NCBI RefSeq assembly: GCF_003437035.1
Contig: NZ_QSRL01000001.1
Span: forward strand, 248,001 to 312,000
Reading direction: 5' to 3'
Origin: Collinsella sp. TF08-11AT
Lineage (GTDB): Bacteria; Actinomycetota; Coriobacteriia; Coriobacteriales; Coriobacteriaceae
DNA: 64,000 nucleotides
In this document: piece after piece, positions 18,247 to 26,707 of the stretch
How the letters are laid out: each line of letters opens with the position of its first letter
How positions within the stretch are numbered: the stretch's first letter is position 1
The notes under the pieces: model-generated
Told to the model about the DNA's origin: nothing
The model's input: the letters and a program-made list of their open reading frames with translations, nothing else
The model's database searches: none
Position numbers and translations under genes: made by a program

Positions 18247-21015
18247 ATGCTGATGCTCAAAACCGCCACGGTACTCGAAGCCATCTCCAAGCGCCGCCGC
18301 ACGGCGCGCCCCGCCGCTCATACCGGCATGTCCAAGAACACCATATTCGCCGCCACCCATAGCGCCGAGGATGCCCTCGTGCTGCTCGACGCCACAGCCG
18401 ACGGCCTCACCGCCGAGCACGCCGCCGAGCGCCTGAGCGCCGTCGGCCCCAACACCATCGAAGCGCCGACCAAGACGCTCGCCCGCCGCATCGCCGACGC
18501 GTTCGTCGATCCCTTCGCTGGCATCCTCGCCGCCCTCGCACTGGTCTCGCTCTACATCGACGTGCTCGCCGTGCCCGAGCTGCAGCGTGACCCCTCCACG
18601 GTCATCGTCATCGGCATCATGCTGCTGGTATCGGGCGGCATGAAGTTTATCCAGGAAGCCCGCAGCGGCAATGCGGCCGAGGCCCTTAAGGACCTGGTCT
18701 CCAGCACCTGCTGTGCCCTGCGCGACGGCGAGCGCGTCGAGATCCCCTTCGACGAGCTCGTCCCCGGCGATGTAATCCGCCTCTCTGCCGGCGACATGGT
18801 GCCGGCAGATGCCCGCATCATCACCGCGCGCGACCTGTTTGTGATCGAGTCCGCACTCACCGGCGAAAGCGAGGCCGTCGAGAAGACCGCTGCCATCACC
18901 GTCGTCGAGGGTGCCGACGGCTCCGCGCTACCACTCTCTGCCTGCAAGAACATCGTCTTTACCGGCACCTCCGTGCAAAACGGCACCGCCATGGCGCTTG
19001 TCGTTGCCACCGGCTCGGACACCTACCTGGGCGGCATCGCCAAGATACTCAACGGGCGCGGCGAGAAGAGCGCGTTTGACCGCGGCGTCTCGAGCGTCTC
19101 CATGTTGCTCGTACGCCTCATGCTCGTTATGGCGCCGGCCGTCTTTGCCATCAACGCCGCCACCAAGGGCAACGTCATCGACGCGCTGCTGTTCGCCACG
19201 AGCGTGGCCGTGGGCATCACGCCGCAGATGCTTCCCGTCATCGTGACCACGAGCCTGTCGCAGGGCGCCAAGGACCTCGCCCGCCGCCAGGTTATCGTCA
19301 AGGAGCTGCCGGCGATCCAAAACCTCGGCGCGATGGACGTCCTGTGCTGCGACAAGACCGGCACCCTCACCGAAGACCGCATCGTGCTCGAGCGCTACCT
19401 CAACACCGACGGCAACGAGGATGCGCGCGTGCTGCGCCATGCGTTTTTGAACAGCTTCTTCCAGACCGGCCTCAAAAACCTTATCGACCTGGCCGTCATC
19501 GACCGTGCCGATGTGACGCCCTCGACCGTCGTGCCCGATTCTATGCTGGGCCAGAGCCTGCGCGACCGCTATACCAAGGTCGACGAGGTGCCCTTCGATT
19601 TCTCGCGCCGCCGCCTGAGCGTAGTTGTCGCCGACGCCCAGGGCAAAACCCAGATGGTCACCAAGGGAGCTGCCGAGGAAATGCTCGAGATCTGCTCCTT
19701 TGTCGAGGTCGACGGCGCCGCCCAGCCGTTCACCGAAGATAAGCTCGCCCAGATTCGCAAGCAGGTCGCCGGGCTCAACGCCGAGGGCCTGCGCGTGATT
19801 GCCGTGGCGCAGAAGACCAATCCGCGCTGCGTGGGCGAATTTGGCATCGCCGACGAGTGCGACATGGTGCTGATGGGCTTTTTGGCCTTCCTCGATCCGC
19901 CCAAAGCAAGTGCCACGGGCGCCGTCGCCACCCTCGAGGCCAAGGGCGTCGCCGTTAAGGTCCTGACCGGCGATAACGACCGTGTCGCCGCCACCATCTG
20001 CAAGCAGATCGGTATCGACGCGAGCAACGTCTTGCTGGGCTCCGAGATCGATGCGCTCGACGATGCCGAGCTTGCCGAGCGCGCCGAGCACACCCACCTC
20101 TTCGCCAAGCTCTCGCCACTGCAGAAGGCGCGCCTGGTGCGCGTCATGCGCGAGCTGCTCGACCACACTGTGGGCTTTATGGGCGACGGCATCAACGACG
20201 CCGCCGCCATGCGTGCGAGCGACTGCGGCATCTCGGTCGATTCGGCCGTCGACATCGCCAAGGAATCCGCCGACATCATCTTGCTCCAGAAAGACCTGGG
20301 CGTGCTCGAGCGCGGCATCATCGAAGGCCGCCGCACCTACGGCAACCTGCTCAAGTACCTCAAGACCACGGTGAGCTCCAACTTTGGCAACGTGCTATCC
20401 GTGACCGTCGCGAGCCTGTTCTTGCCATTCTTGCCCATGAGCGCTCTGCAGTTGGTGCTGCTGTCGCTGGTCTACGAGATCGTGTGCATCGCGCTGCCGT
20501 GGGACACCGTCGATGACGCCTGGACTGCCCGTCCGCGCGCCTGGGATGCCGCGTCCATTAAGGGCTTTATGCTCGAGTTGGGTCCCGTGAGCTCACTGTT
20601 TGATATCGTGACTTTCGCCGCGCTCTTCTTTGTGGTGTGCCCCGCCGCCGTGGGCGCAAGCTGGGCAGAGCTTGCCGCTATAGGCGACGTCGCAGGCATG
20701 GCGGCCTTTACGGCGCTCTTCCAGAGCGGTTGGTTTGTCGAGTCCATGTGGTCGCAGACGCTCGTGGTCCACATGCTGCGCTCCCCGCGCCTGCCACGCC
20801 CGCGCGACCACGCCGCGCCCGCGCTGTGCCTCCTCACCGTGCTGGGCCTGGTGCTCGTCACCTGGCTACCGGCAAGCCCCATCGCCGATGCGCTGGGTCT
20901 CATGCCGCTGCCGCCAATCTTCTTCGCGCTGCTCATCGGCATTGTCGCCGCCTACATCGCGCTCACCCAACTGGCCAAGCGCCGCTACATCGCCCGCCAC
21001 GGCGAGCTGCTGTAA
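18247..21015 (+). CDS. mgtA: Magnesium-translocating P-type ATPase
   Basis: A 922-residue P3B-type ATPase of the MgtA/MgtB family, the usual length. It imports Mg2+ at the plasma membrane using ATP. The phosphorylated Asp is residue 369 in CDKTGTLT. The TGES loop is present as LTGESEAVE, and the hinge as MGDGINDAAAM near residue 650. The membrane Pro of TM4 is in VGITPQMLPVIV, as in MgtA. About ten membrane helices are visible, six of them after residue 700. The start follows AAGGAGGACCCT. The leader suggests post-transcriptional control. Confidence 0.95.
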   Translation: MLMLKTATVLEAISKRRRTARPAAHTGMSKNTIFAATHSAEDALVLLDATADGLTAEHAAERLSAVGPNTIEAPTKTLARRIADAFVDPFAGILAALALVSLYIDVLAVPELQRDPSTVIVIGIMLLVSGGMKFIQEARSGNAAEALKDLVSSTCCALRDGERVEIPFDELVPGDVIRLSAGDMVPADARIITARDLFVIESALTGESEAVEKTAAITVVEGADGSALPLSACKNIVFTGTSVQNGTAMALVVATGSDTYLGGIAKILNGRGEKSAFDRGVSSVSMLLVRLMLVMAPAVFAINAATKGNVIDALLFATSVAVGITPQMLPVIVTTSLSQGAKDLARRQVIVKELPAIQNLGAMDVLCCDKTGTLTEDRIVLERYLNTDGNEDARVLRHAFLNSFFQTGLKNLIDLAVIDRADVTPSTVVPDSMLGQSLRDRYTKVDEVPFDFSRRRLSVVVADAQGKTQMVTKGAAEEMLEICSFVEVDGAAQPFTEDKLAQIRKQVAGLNAEGLRVIAVAQKTNPRCVGEFGIADECDMVLMGFLAFLDPPKASATGAVATLEAKGVAVKVLTGDNDRVAATICKQIGIDASNVLLGSEIDALDDAELAERAEHTHLFAKLSPLQKARLVRVMRELLDHTVGFMGDGINDAAAMRASDCGISVDSAVDIAKESADIILLQKDLGVLERGIIEGRRTYGNLLKYLKTTVSSNFGNVLSVTVASLFLPFLPMSALQLVLLSLVYEIVCIALPWDTVDDAWTARPRAWDAASIKGFMLELGPVSSLFDIVTFAALFFVVCPAAVGASWAELAAIGDVAGMAAFTALFQSGWFVESMWSQTLVVHMLRSPRLPRPRDHAAPALCLLTVLGLVLVTWLPASPIADALGLMPLPPIFFALLIGIVAAYIALTQLAKRRYIARHGELL

Positions 21016-21094
21016 CGCATGAGTTGTTACGCTCGACCCATCAGGCGGTCAAAAAGTCCCGCCTCACTGTCCCCTTTGTGGTGGTTTTGGTGCG

Positions 21095-21781
21095 CTACGA
21101 GGCATTGGTCAGGCGGCTCCAGAGTTCGTCAATATCGATTTGGTCGCCGCCGCTCAGATAACCGGTGTGAATAAAAGACTCACTATAGATATAGATGTCA
21201 TGCGCGCTGTCGCCATCATCTTCGGTGTCGTAGGCCGAAATCACGTAACGGCTGCCGTCGAGCGCCTTGACCAGCCAATACACGGAATCGTCGATTGTGC
21301 ACTTCTCCTGCACTATCGCCGCATCGCCGATTGCGCCGGTGAGCGCACGATTGCCCGTCGTATAGCCGCCCACCGAGAGCAAAATCGCCACGCTATCGTC
21401 TCCGCCGCCCGGCTCAAGTTCCTCGTACTCGGACTCCGAAAGCGGTATCGCGCTGTTCGCAAGTTCGTCCACGTCATCCGAAATCTTAGAAAAGGTAAAA
21501 GCGAAAAGTCCCGCGTCATCGGCGGCACCGTAGCCCACGCTCTCGCCTTGCCACTCATAGTTTTGATGCTTGAGCAGGCGCACCAGGTCGGCGCCGTCCA
21601 AGTTGATCGCAGCATAGACCGTCACGTTGGCGTTGTCGTCTACACAGGCGGCGTCCGCCGTGGTCGCCTTCTTGGCACCGCCCGCGCCGCCCAATCCGCC
21701 CGAGCAGCCAGCCAGCGCACAAGCCAGCGCACCCGCGCCTGCCACAAAGGCCGCACGGTTCATCGTCACTTCATTCATCAT
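21095..21781 (-). CDS. Lipoprotein with C-terminal DELW motif
   Basis: A 228-residue lipoprotein. The signal peptide contains NRAAFVAGAGALACALAGC, with the lipobox Cys near residue 26. The mature domain is acidic with no known family seen; it ends IDELWSRLTNAS. The next gene upstream encodes a related lipoprotein, with a similar signal (RTAFVAAAGTALL) and an ending IDEFW. It is the last of four same-strand genes with gaps of 35, 73 and 20 bp, so it is probably in one operon. The start was taken at the first ATG after GAGGAACGAGC; two further in-frame ATGs follow. Confidence 0.75.
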   Translation of the reverse strand: MMNEVTMNRAAFVAGAGALACALAGCSGGLGGAGGAKKATTADAACVDDNANVTVYAAINLDGADLVRLLKHQNYEWQGESVGYGAADDAGLFAFTFSKISDDVDELANSAIPLSESEYEELEPGGGDDSVAILLSVGGYTTGNRALTGAIGDAAIVQEKCTIDDSVYWLVKALDGSRYVISAYDTEDDGDSAHDIYIYSESFIHTGYLSGGDQIDIDELWSRLTNAS

Positions 21782-21816
21782 GCTCGTTCCTCGCTATGGT
21801 ATTGGCCACGTCGCAC

Positions 21817-22575
21817 CTAGCCGAGCGCGCGTCCAGTCTTTTCCTGCCAAAATTCGTCTATCGTCGGAGCACCGCCGCCCTGGGTAAACCTACCGGTCTT
21901 GATAGCCTCCTCGGTAATGAGATCCAAGCGGTAGTCACCGTTTTCCATCGGGCTCGCCATGGCAACGTGCCGCGCCATGTTGGAACCGTATACGCACGCG
22001 ATCCATGAGCCCGAAGTAATCTGCGCCCGGTCCTCGACCGGCACAGAAAAGCCCGCGATAACATCCTCGCAGCTCGAATAGCCCGAAAGTTGCAGCGTGA
22101 ACATCACGGTGCTTCCGGTGCCGCCCTTGTCGAGCTTTCCGATTTCGTCCTCGCCGAGCCATTCGGTCGCGCCGTCCTTGCTGATATTGCAGACGCTGAG
22201 CACATGTCCCGCCTCGTCCTCGTACATCTCGAGCGCGTCTTGCCAGGTATAGCCCTGCTGCGAGGCAAACTCCTGCAACTGCCAGCCCTTAAGCTCGAGG
22301 AGCGCCGCGATGCTGATGTTGCGGTGCGCATCCCAGCAATCATCCGACCACGTATCGAACGCATCCGCCGAGCCGCTGTCCGCGCCCGGACCGCGGTCCG
22401 CGTCGCCGGAATCGCCCGACGTCGCACCCGCGTCCATCTTGTCCTTTACCGGGCGGTCGTCGTTAAAACCCGTCGCATCCTGCGTCCGCTGTCCGCCGCA
22501 CCCCACAAGCGTCAGCAGCGCCGTTCCCGCCGCCGCGACAAATGCCGTGCGCGAAAGTACCGTCTCCCTCATCAT
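21817..22575 (-). CDS. Lipoprotein, paralogue of the next gene downstream
   Basis: A 252-residue lipoprotein with signal peptide RTAFVAAAGTALLTLVGC (lipobox Cys near residue 26), then a low-complexity Asp/Gly linker (residues about 30-70) and a globular domain. Shared features with the 21095 protein are the signal sequence style, a central GY-rich region (LQLSGYSSCEDVIAG against LSVGGYTTGNRALTG), a Tyr/Val-rich strand and the final IDEFWQEK. The start is at MMRETV, behind AAAGGAACA; the frame continues 40 codons upstream without a ribosome site. Function unknown; the pair looks like a duplication. Confidence 0.75.
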   Translation of the reverse strand: MMRETVLSRTAFVAAAGTALLTLVGCGGQRTQDATGFNDDRPVKDKMDAGATSGDSGDADRGPGADSGSADAFDTWSDDCWDAHRNISIAALLELKGWQLQEFASQQGYTWQDALEMYEDEAGHVLSVCNISKDGATEWLGEDEIGKLDKGGTGSTVMFTLQLSGYSSCEDVIAGFSVPVEDRAQITSGSWIACVYGSNMARHVAMASPMENGDYRLDLITEEAIKTGRFTQGGGAPTIDEFWQEKTGRALG

Positions 22576-22648
22576 TGTTCCTTTCCCGTTCTTTAGCACA
22601 ATGCCGAGAAACACACCCGGCATCGATTCACACATAAGCCACCCCACG

Positions 22649-24208
22649 CTATTGACGAGGCAGTTCCGTCCAGCCAAAACCGGGTTCAAAACCATCGCGT
22701 GTACCGATCACATCGCCCGAACCGTTGACCCAGGCCTGGTCGGCCATCACCGAGACCTCGACATCGGTGCCGTCGGGTCTGGTGTAATGGTTGACCCCGC
22801 GAATGGCATCGGAATACGAAGCGGTGCCCGTCCCCACGCCCGCGCTGGAAAAATTGGCGGCGCTGGCAGCCATATTCGCGGCGTGCTGACGGTCGCTGCG
22901 ATCGAACCACGCCTGCTGGTAGCTGTCGAACGCCGCCCGTTGCGAGGCATGCATCTGTTGCCAGGCTGCAAACTGCTGTTGCTGCTGGGCAATGTTCATC
23001 TGCGTGCGTTGGCGCTGCTCAAGCACCATCTGTTGCTTTTGAGCTGACGCCTCGCGTGCAATCGCCGGATTGAGCCGCAGAGTCGACGCCATTGATGCAA
23101 GCGCCGTGGAGGCCGCCTCGTCCAGGCGACCTTCTGGCGCAACCAAACAGAAGCTGTCCCTGATACGCCACTGCAGCAGGTCGGCCGCACCCAGCTCGAA
23201 CGACGCTCCGTCCGGGCAACCGCCTCGACCCGTGGGCTGTTCTTGCGCGACGCCCTGTCCCGCCGCTGCCGCCGCCTGGCGCTCGCGCAGGCGCTTGCCC
23301 AAAACACCGCCGATCAGCCCACTCGAAAGGCCCGCGCCCAGCAGCGCCTCGGCCCCAGCGGCAACACCTTTACCCATAGAACCCGCGACGCCGCCGATTG
23401 AAAACATATAGCCCTCGACTTTGGCCGCCACCGCGAGCTCGGTGGGCACCGGAGCGCCCGTGAGCCGATATCGACGCATGCGGCACTCATAGACCACATC
23501 ACTCGGTTCCATCGAAAAGCCCTCGATTGCAAAGTCGTTTGCCGCCTCGCGCTTTACGCGGGCACGCTCGCGCTCGATATCGACCGCCGCGCTCGATGGG
23601 TACGGTTGCTCGGCAACAACCTCTGCCCGCGCGCCCAGCCGTGCTGCACAGGCCTGAGCCAGCTCGTCGCAAGCTGCCTCCACGTGCACAAACACCTTGC
23701 GTTCGGTTTGCGTGGGGATACGCTTGGCAACGGCGCCCGCATCCACGTAGCAGAGCTCGGAGCGGTACATAATCCGCTCACCCATCGGACCCGCCGCCGT
23801 CACGCCAACCGAAATCGGGCAGTCGAAACTGCCGCTGCGCTCAAGATGCGCTTCTTCAATATGCCAGCCCCGCGGCAGCGTCACCTGCGCGAGCGCCTGG
23901 CCGCCAGAGGTATCGCATGCGGCATGAAGCTCAAGGTCACCGATGTGAGGCGCATCCGTCGTGGCTGCGCCACGAGACGACGCGACGCCGGCAGTCTCCA
24001 CCGGCGCATCGGCCGGCGCGTCCACACTCGGGTCGCCGCCTTCGTCCGCATCGTCATCGGCAGTCGCCCCATCTGTAGCCCCCACGGCGCCCGAGTAGCC
24101 CACAACGCCCTCAAGTCGGACGCCGCACCCCGGGCAAAATCGCACCGGCACGCCGGCGACCCGAGGCAGCTGCGCCCCGCACGCCGGGCAGAATCTCAAG
24201 TCACTCAT
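22649..24208 (-). CDS. Zinc-ribbon protein, function unknown
   Basis: A 519-residue protein that starts with two CxxC pairs (FCPACGAQL, then FCPGCGVRL), a treble-clef or ribbon zinc site. An acidic Asp/Ala linker follows (about 45-85), then a large globular part and a Gln-rich coiled segment near 400-440 (MVLEQRQRTQMNIAQQQQQ). A short Ala/Gly-rich stretch near 260-290 (GVAAGAEALLGAGLSSGLIG) could insert into a membrane. The C-terminus ends GFGWTELPRQ. The ATG at 24208 was chosen because the zinc motif then starts near residue 5. It is in the lipoprotein operon. The CxxC head resembles that of other bacterial zinc-ribbon adaptor proteins with unknown roles. Confidence 0.7.
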   Translation of the reverse strand: MSDLRFCPACGAQLPRVAGVPVRFCPGCGVRLEGVVGYSGAVGATDGATADDDADEGGDPSVDAPADAPVETAGVASSRGAATTDAPHIGDLELHAACDTSGGQALAQVTLPRGWHIEEAHLERSGSFDCPISVGVTAAGPMGERIMYRSELCYVDAGAVAKRIPTQTERKVFVHVEAACDELAQACAARLGARAEVVAEQPYPSSAAVDIERERARVKREAANDFAIEGFSMEPSDVVYECRMRRYRLTGAPVPTELAVAAKVEGYMFSIGGVAGSMGKGVAAGAEALLGAGLSSGLIGGVLGKRLRERQAAAAAGQGVAQEQPTGRGGCPDGASFELGAADLLQWRIRDSFCLVAPEGRLDEAASTALASMASTLRLNPAIAREASAQKQQMVLEQRQRTQMNIAQQQQQFAAWQQMHASQRAAFDSYQQAWFDRSDRQHAANMAASAANFSSAGVGTGTASYSDAIRGVNHYTRPDGTDVEVSVMADQAWVNGSGDVIGTRDGFEPGFGWTELPRQ

Positions 24209-24228
24209 CCCGTACATCCCTAATTTCG

Positions 24229-24678
24229 TTAGCTGTTTTTGATTGCGGCAAGCTGCCGCCATAACTCATCGGCACCGTTAAGTCGATACGCCGTCTTATC
24301 GAGCACGATGTTTTTGCCCTCAAGTTCTACCGATTGCTCCGAGCCATCCGTATAGACAAAGACGAGCGTTCGGCCGGCATCGCTCGTCCGCTCATCCACC
24401 GCATCCCCCACGGTGCAGCCATCGAGCGCGGCAAAAGTCGATGCGACCAGTTCGGCATCGTCGGTCTCATAGGCCGTCCGCGCCTCCCCGTCCTCGATAA
24501 GCTTGACCGCCACCGGAACGGCAGCGCAATCGTTGAGCGACACTTGCGCGGCAGTCTTTCCCTGAGCGCCATGTTCGCCGGCAACGTAAACTCGCATGAG
24601 TGTCACCGCCGCGGCAAAGACCACCACGGCGATAAGCGCGCCCGCAATTATATTAGACGCGCAACCCCGAGACGCCAT
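24229..24678 (-). CDS. Membrane-anchored small protein with DELW motif
   Basis: A 149-residue protein with one membrane helix near residues 8-30 (NIIAGALIAVVVFAAAVTLMRV) and an outer domain of about 115 residues. It ends LNGADELWRQLAAIKNS, which shares the DELW motif with the lipoproteins two and three genes downstream. GGAGGGGGTG precedes the ATG. It is the first gene of the four-gene operon. The outer domain reads like a small beta-rich PepSY- or NTF2-like module, but no family is claimed. Confidence 0.7.
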   Translation of the reverse strand: MASRGCASNIIAGALIAVVVFAAAVTLMRVYVAGEHGAQGKTAAQVSLNDCAAVPVAVKLIEDGEARTAYETDDAELVASTFAALDGCTVGDAVDERTSDAGRTLVFVYTDGSEQSVELEGKNIVLDKTAYRLNGADELWRQLAAIKNS

Positions 24679-24784
24679 AGGTGCACCCCCTCCGTTCTGC
24701 TCTGCTCAGCATCACATTCATATGCCTTTGAGCACCAAAACGGCAGGTGACAAATGTCTCATATTCATATTTTTGCAGGTAAAA

Positions 24785-24821
24785 AACCACCACAAAGGTG
24801 CCTGTCCCCTTTGTGGTGGTT
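24785..24821. repeat. CCACCACAAAGG hairpin, copy 2
   Basis: The same 14-bp arms as copy 1 at 18129, here 3 bp after the stop of the LuxR gene on the minus strand and followed there by a run of TTTTTT. In this position it would work as an intrinsic terminator for that gene. Confidence 0.8.
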
Positions 24822-24823
24822 AG

Positions 24824-26368
24824 CTAGTCTTGGGGTGTCCAGGACCAGAAGAAGTTGATGAGGGCTACGCGCGAGGAGGCACCGGTCTTTTTGTTGATCG
24901 AAGCGATGTGGCGATAGAGCGTGGAGCGCGAAAGGAAGAGTGCCGCCGCCACGTCCTGCACGCTGTCGTCCGAAACGACCAGCGCCTCCAGAACATCGCG
25001 CTCGCGCTTGGTGAGCCCAAAGGCGGCAACGAAGCCATCGAGCCGATCGTCAAACGAAAGTTCCGGCGCCTCCAGGGGCACCGTGTCGGCCTGGCCGGGC
25101 TCACAGCTCACGCCAAGATCGTCGGTGGCAAGCGCCAGCCCGCCGTGCGTCGCCTCGCCTTCACCGTCTTGTCTAAACTGCCCTAACAGCGAAATCGCGA
25201 TGCCGACAAACAGCACGAGCACGACGCTCACTGCCGCCAGCACGTTTTGACTCGAGATAATCGCCACCGCCGGAGCCGTCACGAGTATCGAGCAAACGTT
25301 GTTGATAACACGGCCCATGCACGGCCACAGATACGCCCAGCGGGCATACATCGAAATCGCGGCGAACTTCGCGGTGAAGAACACCACGAAAAAGCCCGTG
25401 CCAAGGTAAAAGATAATCGTGGCGGCAAGCGCGTTGCCACCGTTGCCATCGGTGATAAGCACAAAGAACGAGAGCGTGGACAGCATGGCGGCGCACGTCA
25501 TGATGATATTCATATACGAACGCCCACGCAGGTCATACAGGACGCCGGCGGCAAGGGCGCTCACAACCAGCAGCAAGCGCGGCCAGTCGCCCAGATCGAT
25601 AGCGCCAGCGGCATGCGAGGTCGTAAGGCCGGCATTGAGGGCCGCGAACACGCCGGTGAGGCAAGCGGTCGCCACCGTCAGACGCACCACGGCACCCTGA
25701 AAGGCCGCCTTTGCCTCGGGGTCATCGTGCCACCTGGCGCCACGCTCCGACGCATCGACCGATAGCTCGGCAATCTCGACCTCGAACTCGGGCGCAGGCT
25801 CATCACGCAATTTAGCGCGGCGGACACCGTGAAGCAGCCCCACCAGCGCAATCGCACAGGCAATGAGAACAGACTGCTGGGGAATGCCCGCAGGCATCAC
25901 CATATGGTTGAGCACCTGCACCAAAATGCCCACAGCATAGGAAACCGCCACGGTGCGCGCCAGGCAGGGCGTCTGCGCAAAACGCCGCGCAAGATTGGCA
26001 TGGGCGGTCGATCCGCAATAGCCCAGGGCGCAGCACGCCACCAGGCCGCCGGCAATTACTACCTCAAACCGCACTGCCATAATCATCAGCAGCAACGCCG
26101 ATACCAACAGCACGCCCGTAATATCGCTCGTCGCATCGATCGTCTGGGGACGGCGATAGTACAGAAATGGGCGCACGAAAAAGCCAATCACGCTCGCGCC
26201 GACAACGATGCTCTCGTAGATGACGACCTCACTCGATGGCACGAACTCGGCCATGCGCGCATCAAAGAAATACTCGCACGCCAAAAACGTGAAGAAGAAC
26301 AGCGCTAGGCACAGAATCTCCCGCATGCCCCGGCGCAAATATGCGGTTGTGTCTCCCAGGTCCCTCAT
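24824..26368 (-). CDS. LuxR-type regulator with multi-spanning membrane domain
   Basis: A 514-residue protein. Residues 1-420 hold ten to twelve hydrophobic helices, MFS-like in pattern. The last 65 residues are a LuxR helix-turn-helix (LTKRERDVLEALVVSDDSV, then AAALFLSRSTLYRHI). This layout, a membrane sensor fused directly to a LuxR domain, is expanded in Coriobacteriia such as Eggerthella and Collinsella. The ligand is unknown. The start at 26368 was chosen at MRDLGD, which follows a G-rich site; an in-frame ATG 12 codons upstream has none. It stands alone, 145 bp after the upstream end of the zinc-ribbon operon. Confidence 0.9.
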   Translation of the reverse strand: MRDLGDTTAYLRRGMREILCLALFFFTFLACEYFFDARMAEFVPSSEVVIYESIVVGASVIGFFVRPFLYYRRPQTIDATSDITGVLLVSALLLMIMAVRFEVVIAGGLVACCALGYCGSTAHANLARRFAQTPCLARTVAVSYAVGILVQVLNHMVMPAGIPQQSVLIACAIALVGLLHGVRRAKLRDEPAPEFEVEIAELSVDASERGARWHDDPEAKAAFQGAVVRLTVATACLTGVFAALNAGLTTSHAAGAIDLGDWPRLLLVVSALAAGVLYDLRGRSYMNIIMTCAAMLSTLSFFVLITDGNGGNALAATIIFYLGTGFFVVFFTAKFAAISMYARWAYLWPCMGRVINNVCSILVTAPAVAIISSQNVLAAVSVVLVLFVGIAISLLGQFRQDGEGEATHGGLALATDDLGVSCEPGQADTVPLEAPELSFDDRLDGFVAAFGLTKRERDVLEALVVSDDSVQDVAAALFLSRSTLYRHIASINKKTGASSRVALINFFWSWTPQD

Positions 26369-26535
26369 GGTAACCCCCACCCGCTTTGTTGTCCGGAACA
26401 CCATTTTAATAAAGAACCAATCTCAATATCGAAGCCAAGTTCGAAATGTTGCAAATTCGACCCCAGCCGTCTGCATGACGCCGCGATTTTGAGCCGCATG
26501 ACCCAGAAGGGGCGCGCGCGGCTTGCAGCTCGACA

Positions 26536-26594
26536 AGGAGTGCCCTCCAACTGCCACTCATTTAAGCACTCATTTAAGTACGTCCCCAATGAGT
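26536..26594. repeat. Decayed GTCCCCAA / CATTTAAGTACG repeat
   Basis: Holds GGAGTGCCCTCCAACTGCC, two copies of CACTCATTTAAG and ACGTCCCCAATGAG, phrases of the palindromes at 33433 and 42292. It lacks a full second arm. The 26369-26707 gap otherwise holds only the hairpin at 26605. Confidence 0.65.
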
Positions 26595-26604
26595 AAACAA
26601 AGAG

Positions 26605-26664
26605 TGCGACGGAATGGCTCCCCTTGGCAGCTTAAAGCCGTCATGCAGGAACCATTCCGTCGCA
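26605..26664 (-). terminator. Terminator of the GH140-like gene
   Basis: A 13-bp stem (TGCGACGGAATGG and its complement) around a 34-nt loop, 44 bp after the stop on the minus strand, followed by CTCTTTGTTT. Confidence 0.6.
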
Positions 26665-26707
26665 GCCTAATGAAAGGGACTGGGTTGTAAATGTTGGAGA
26701 AGAGCCG

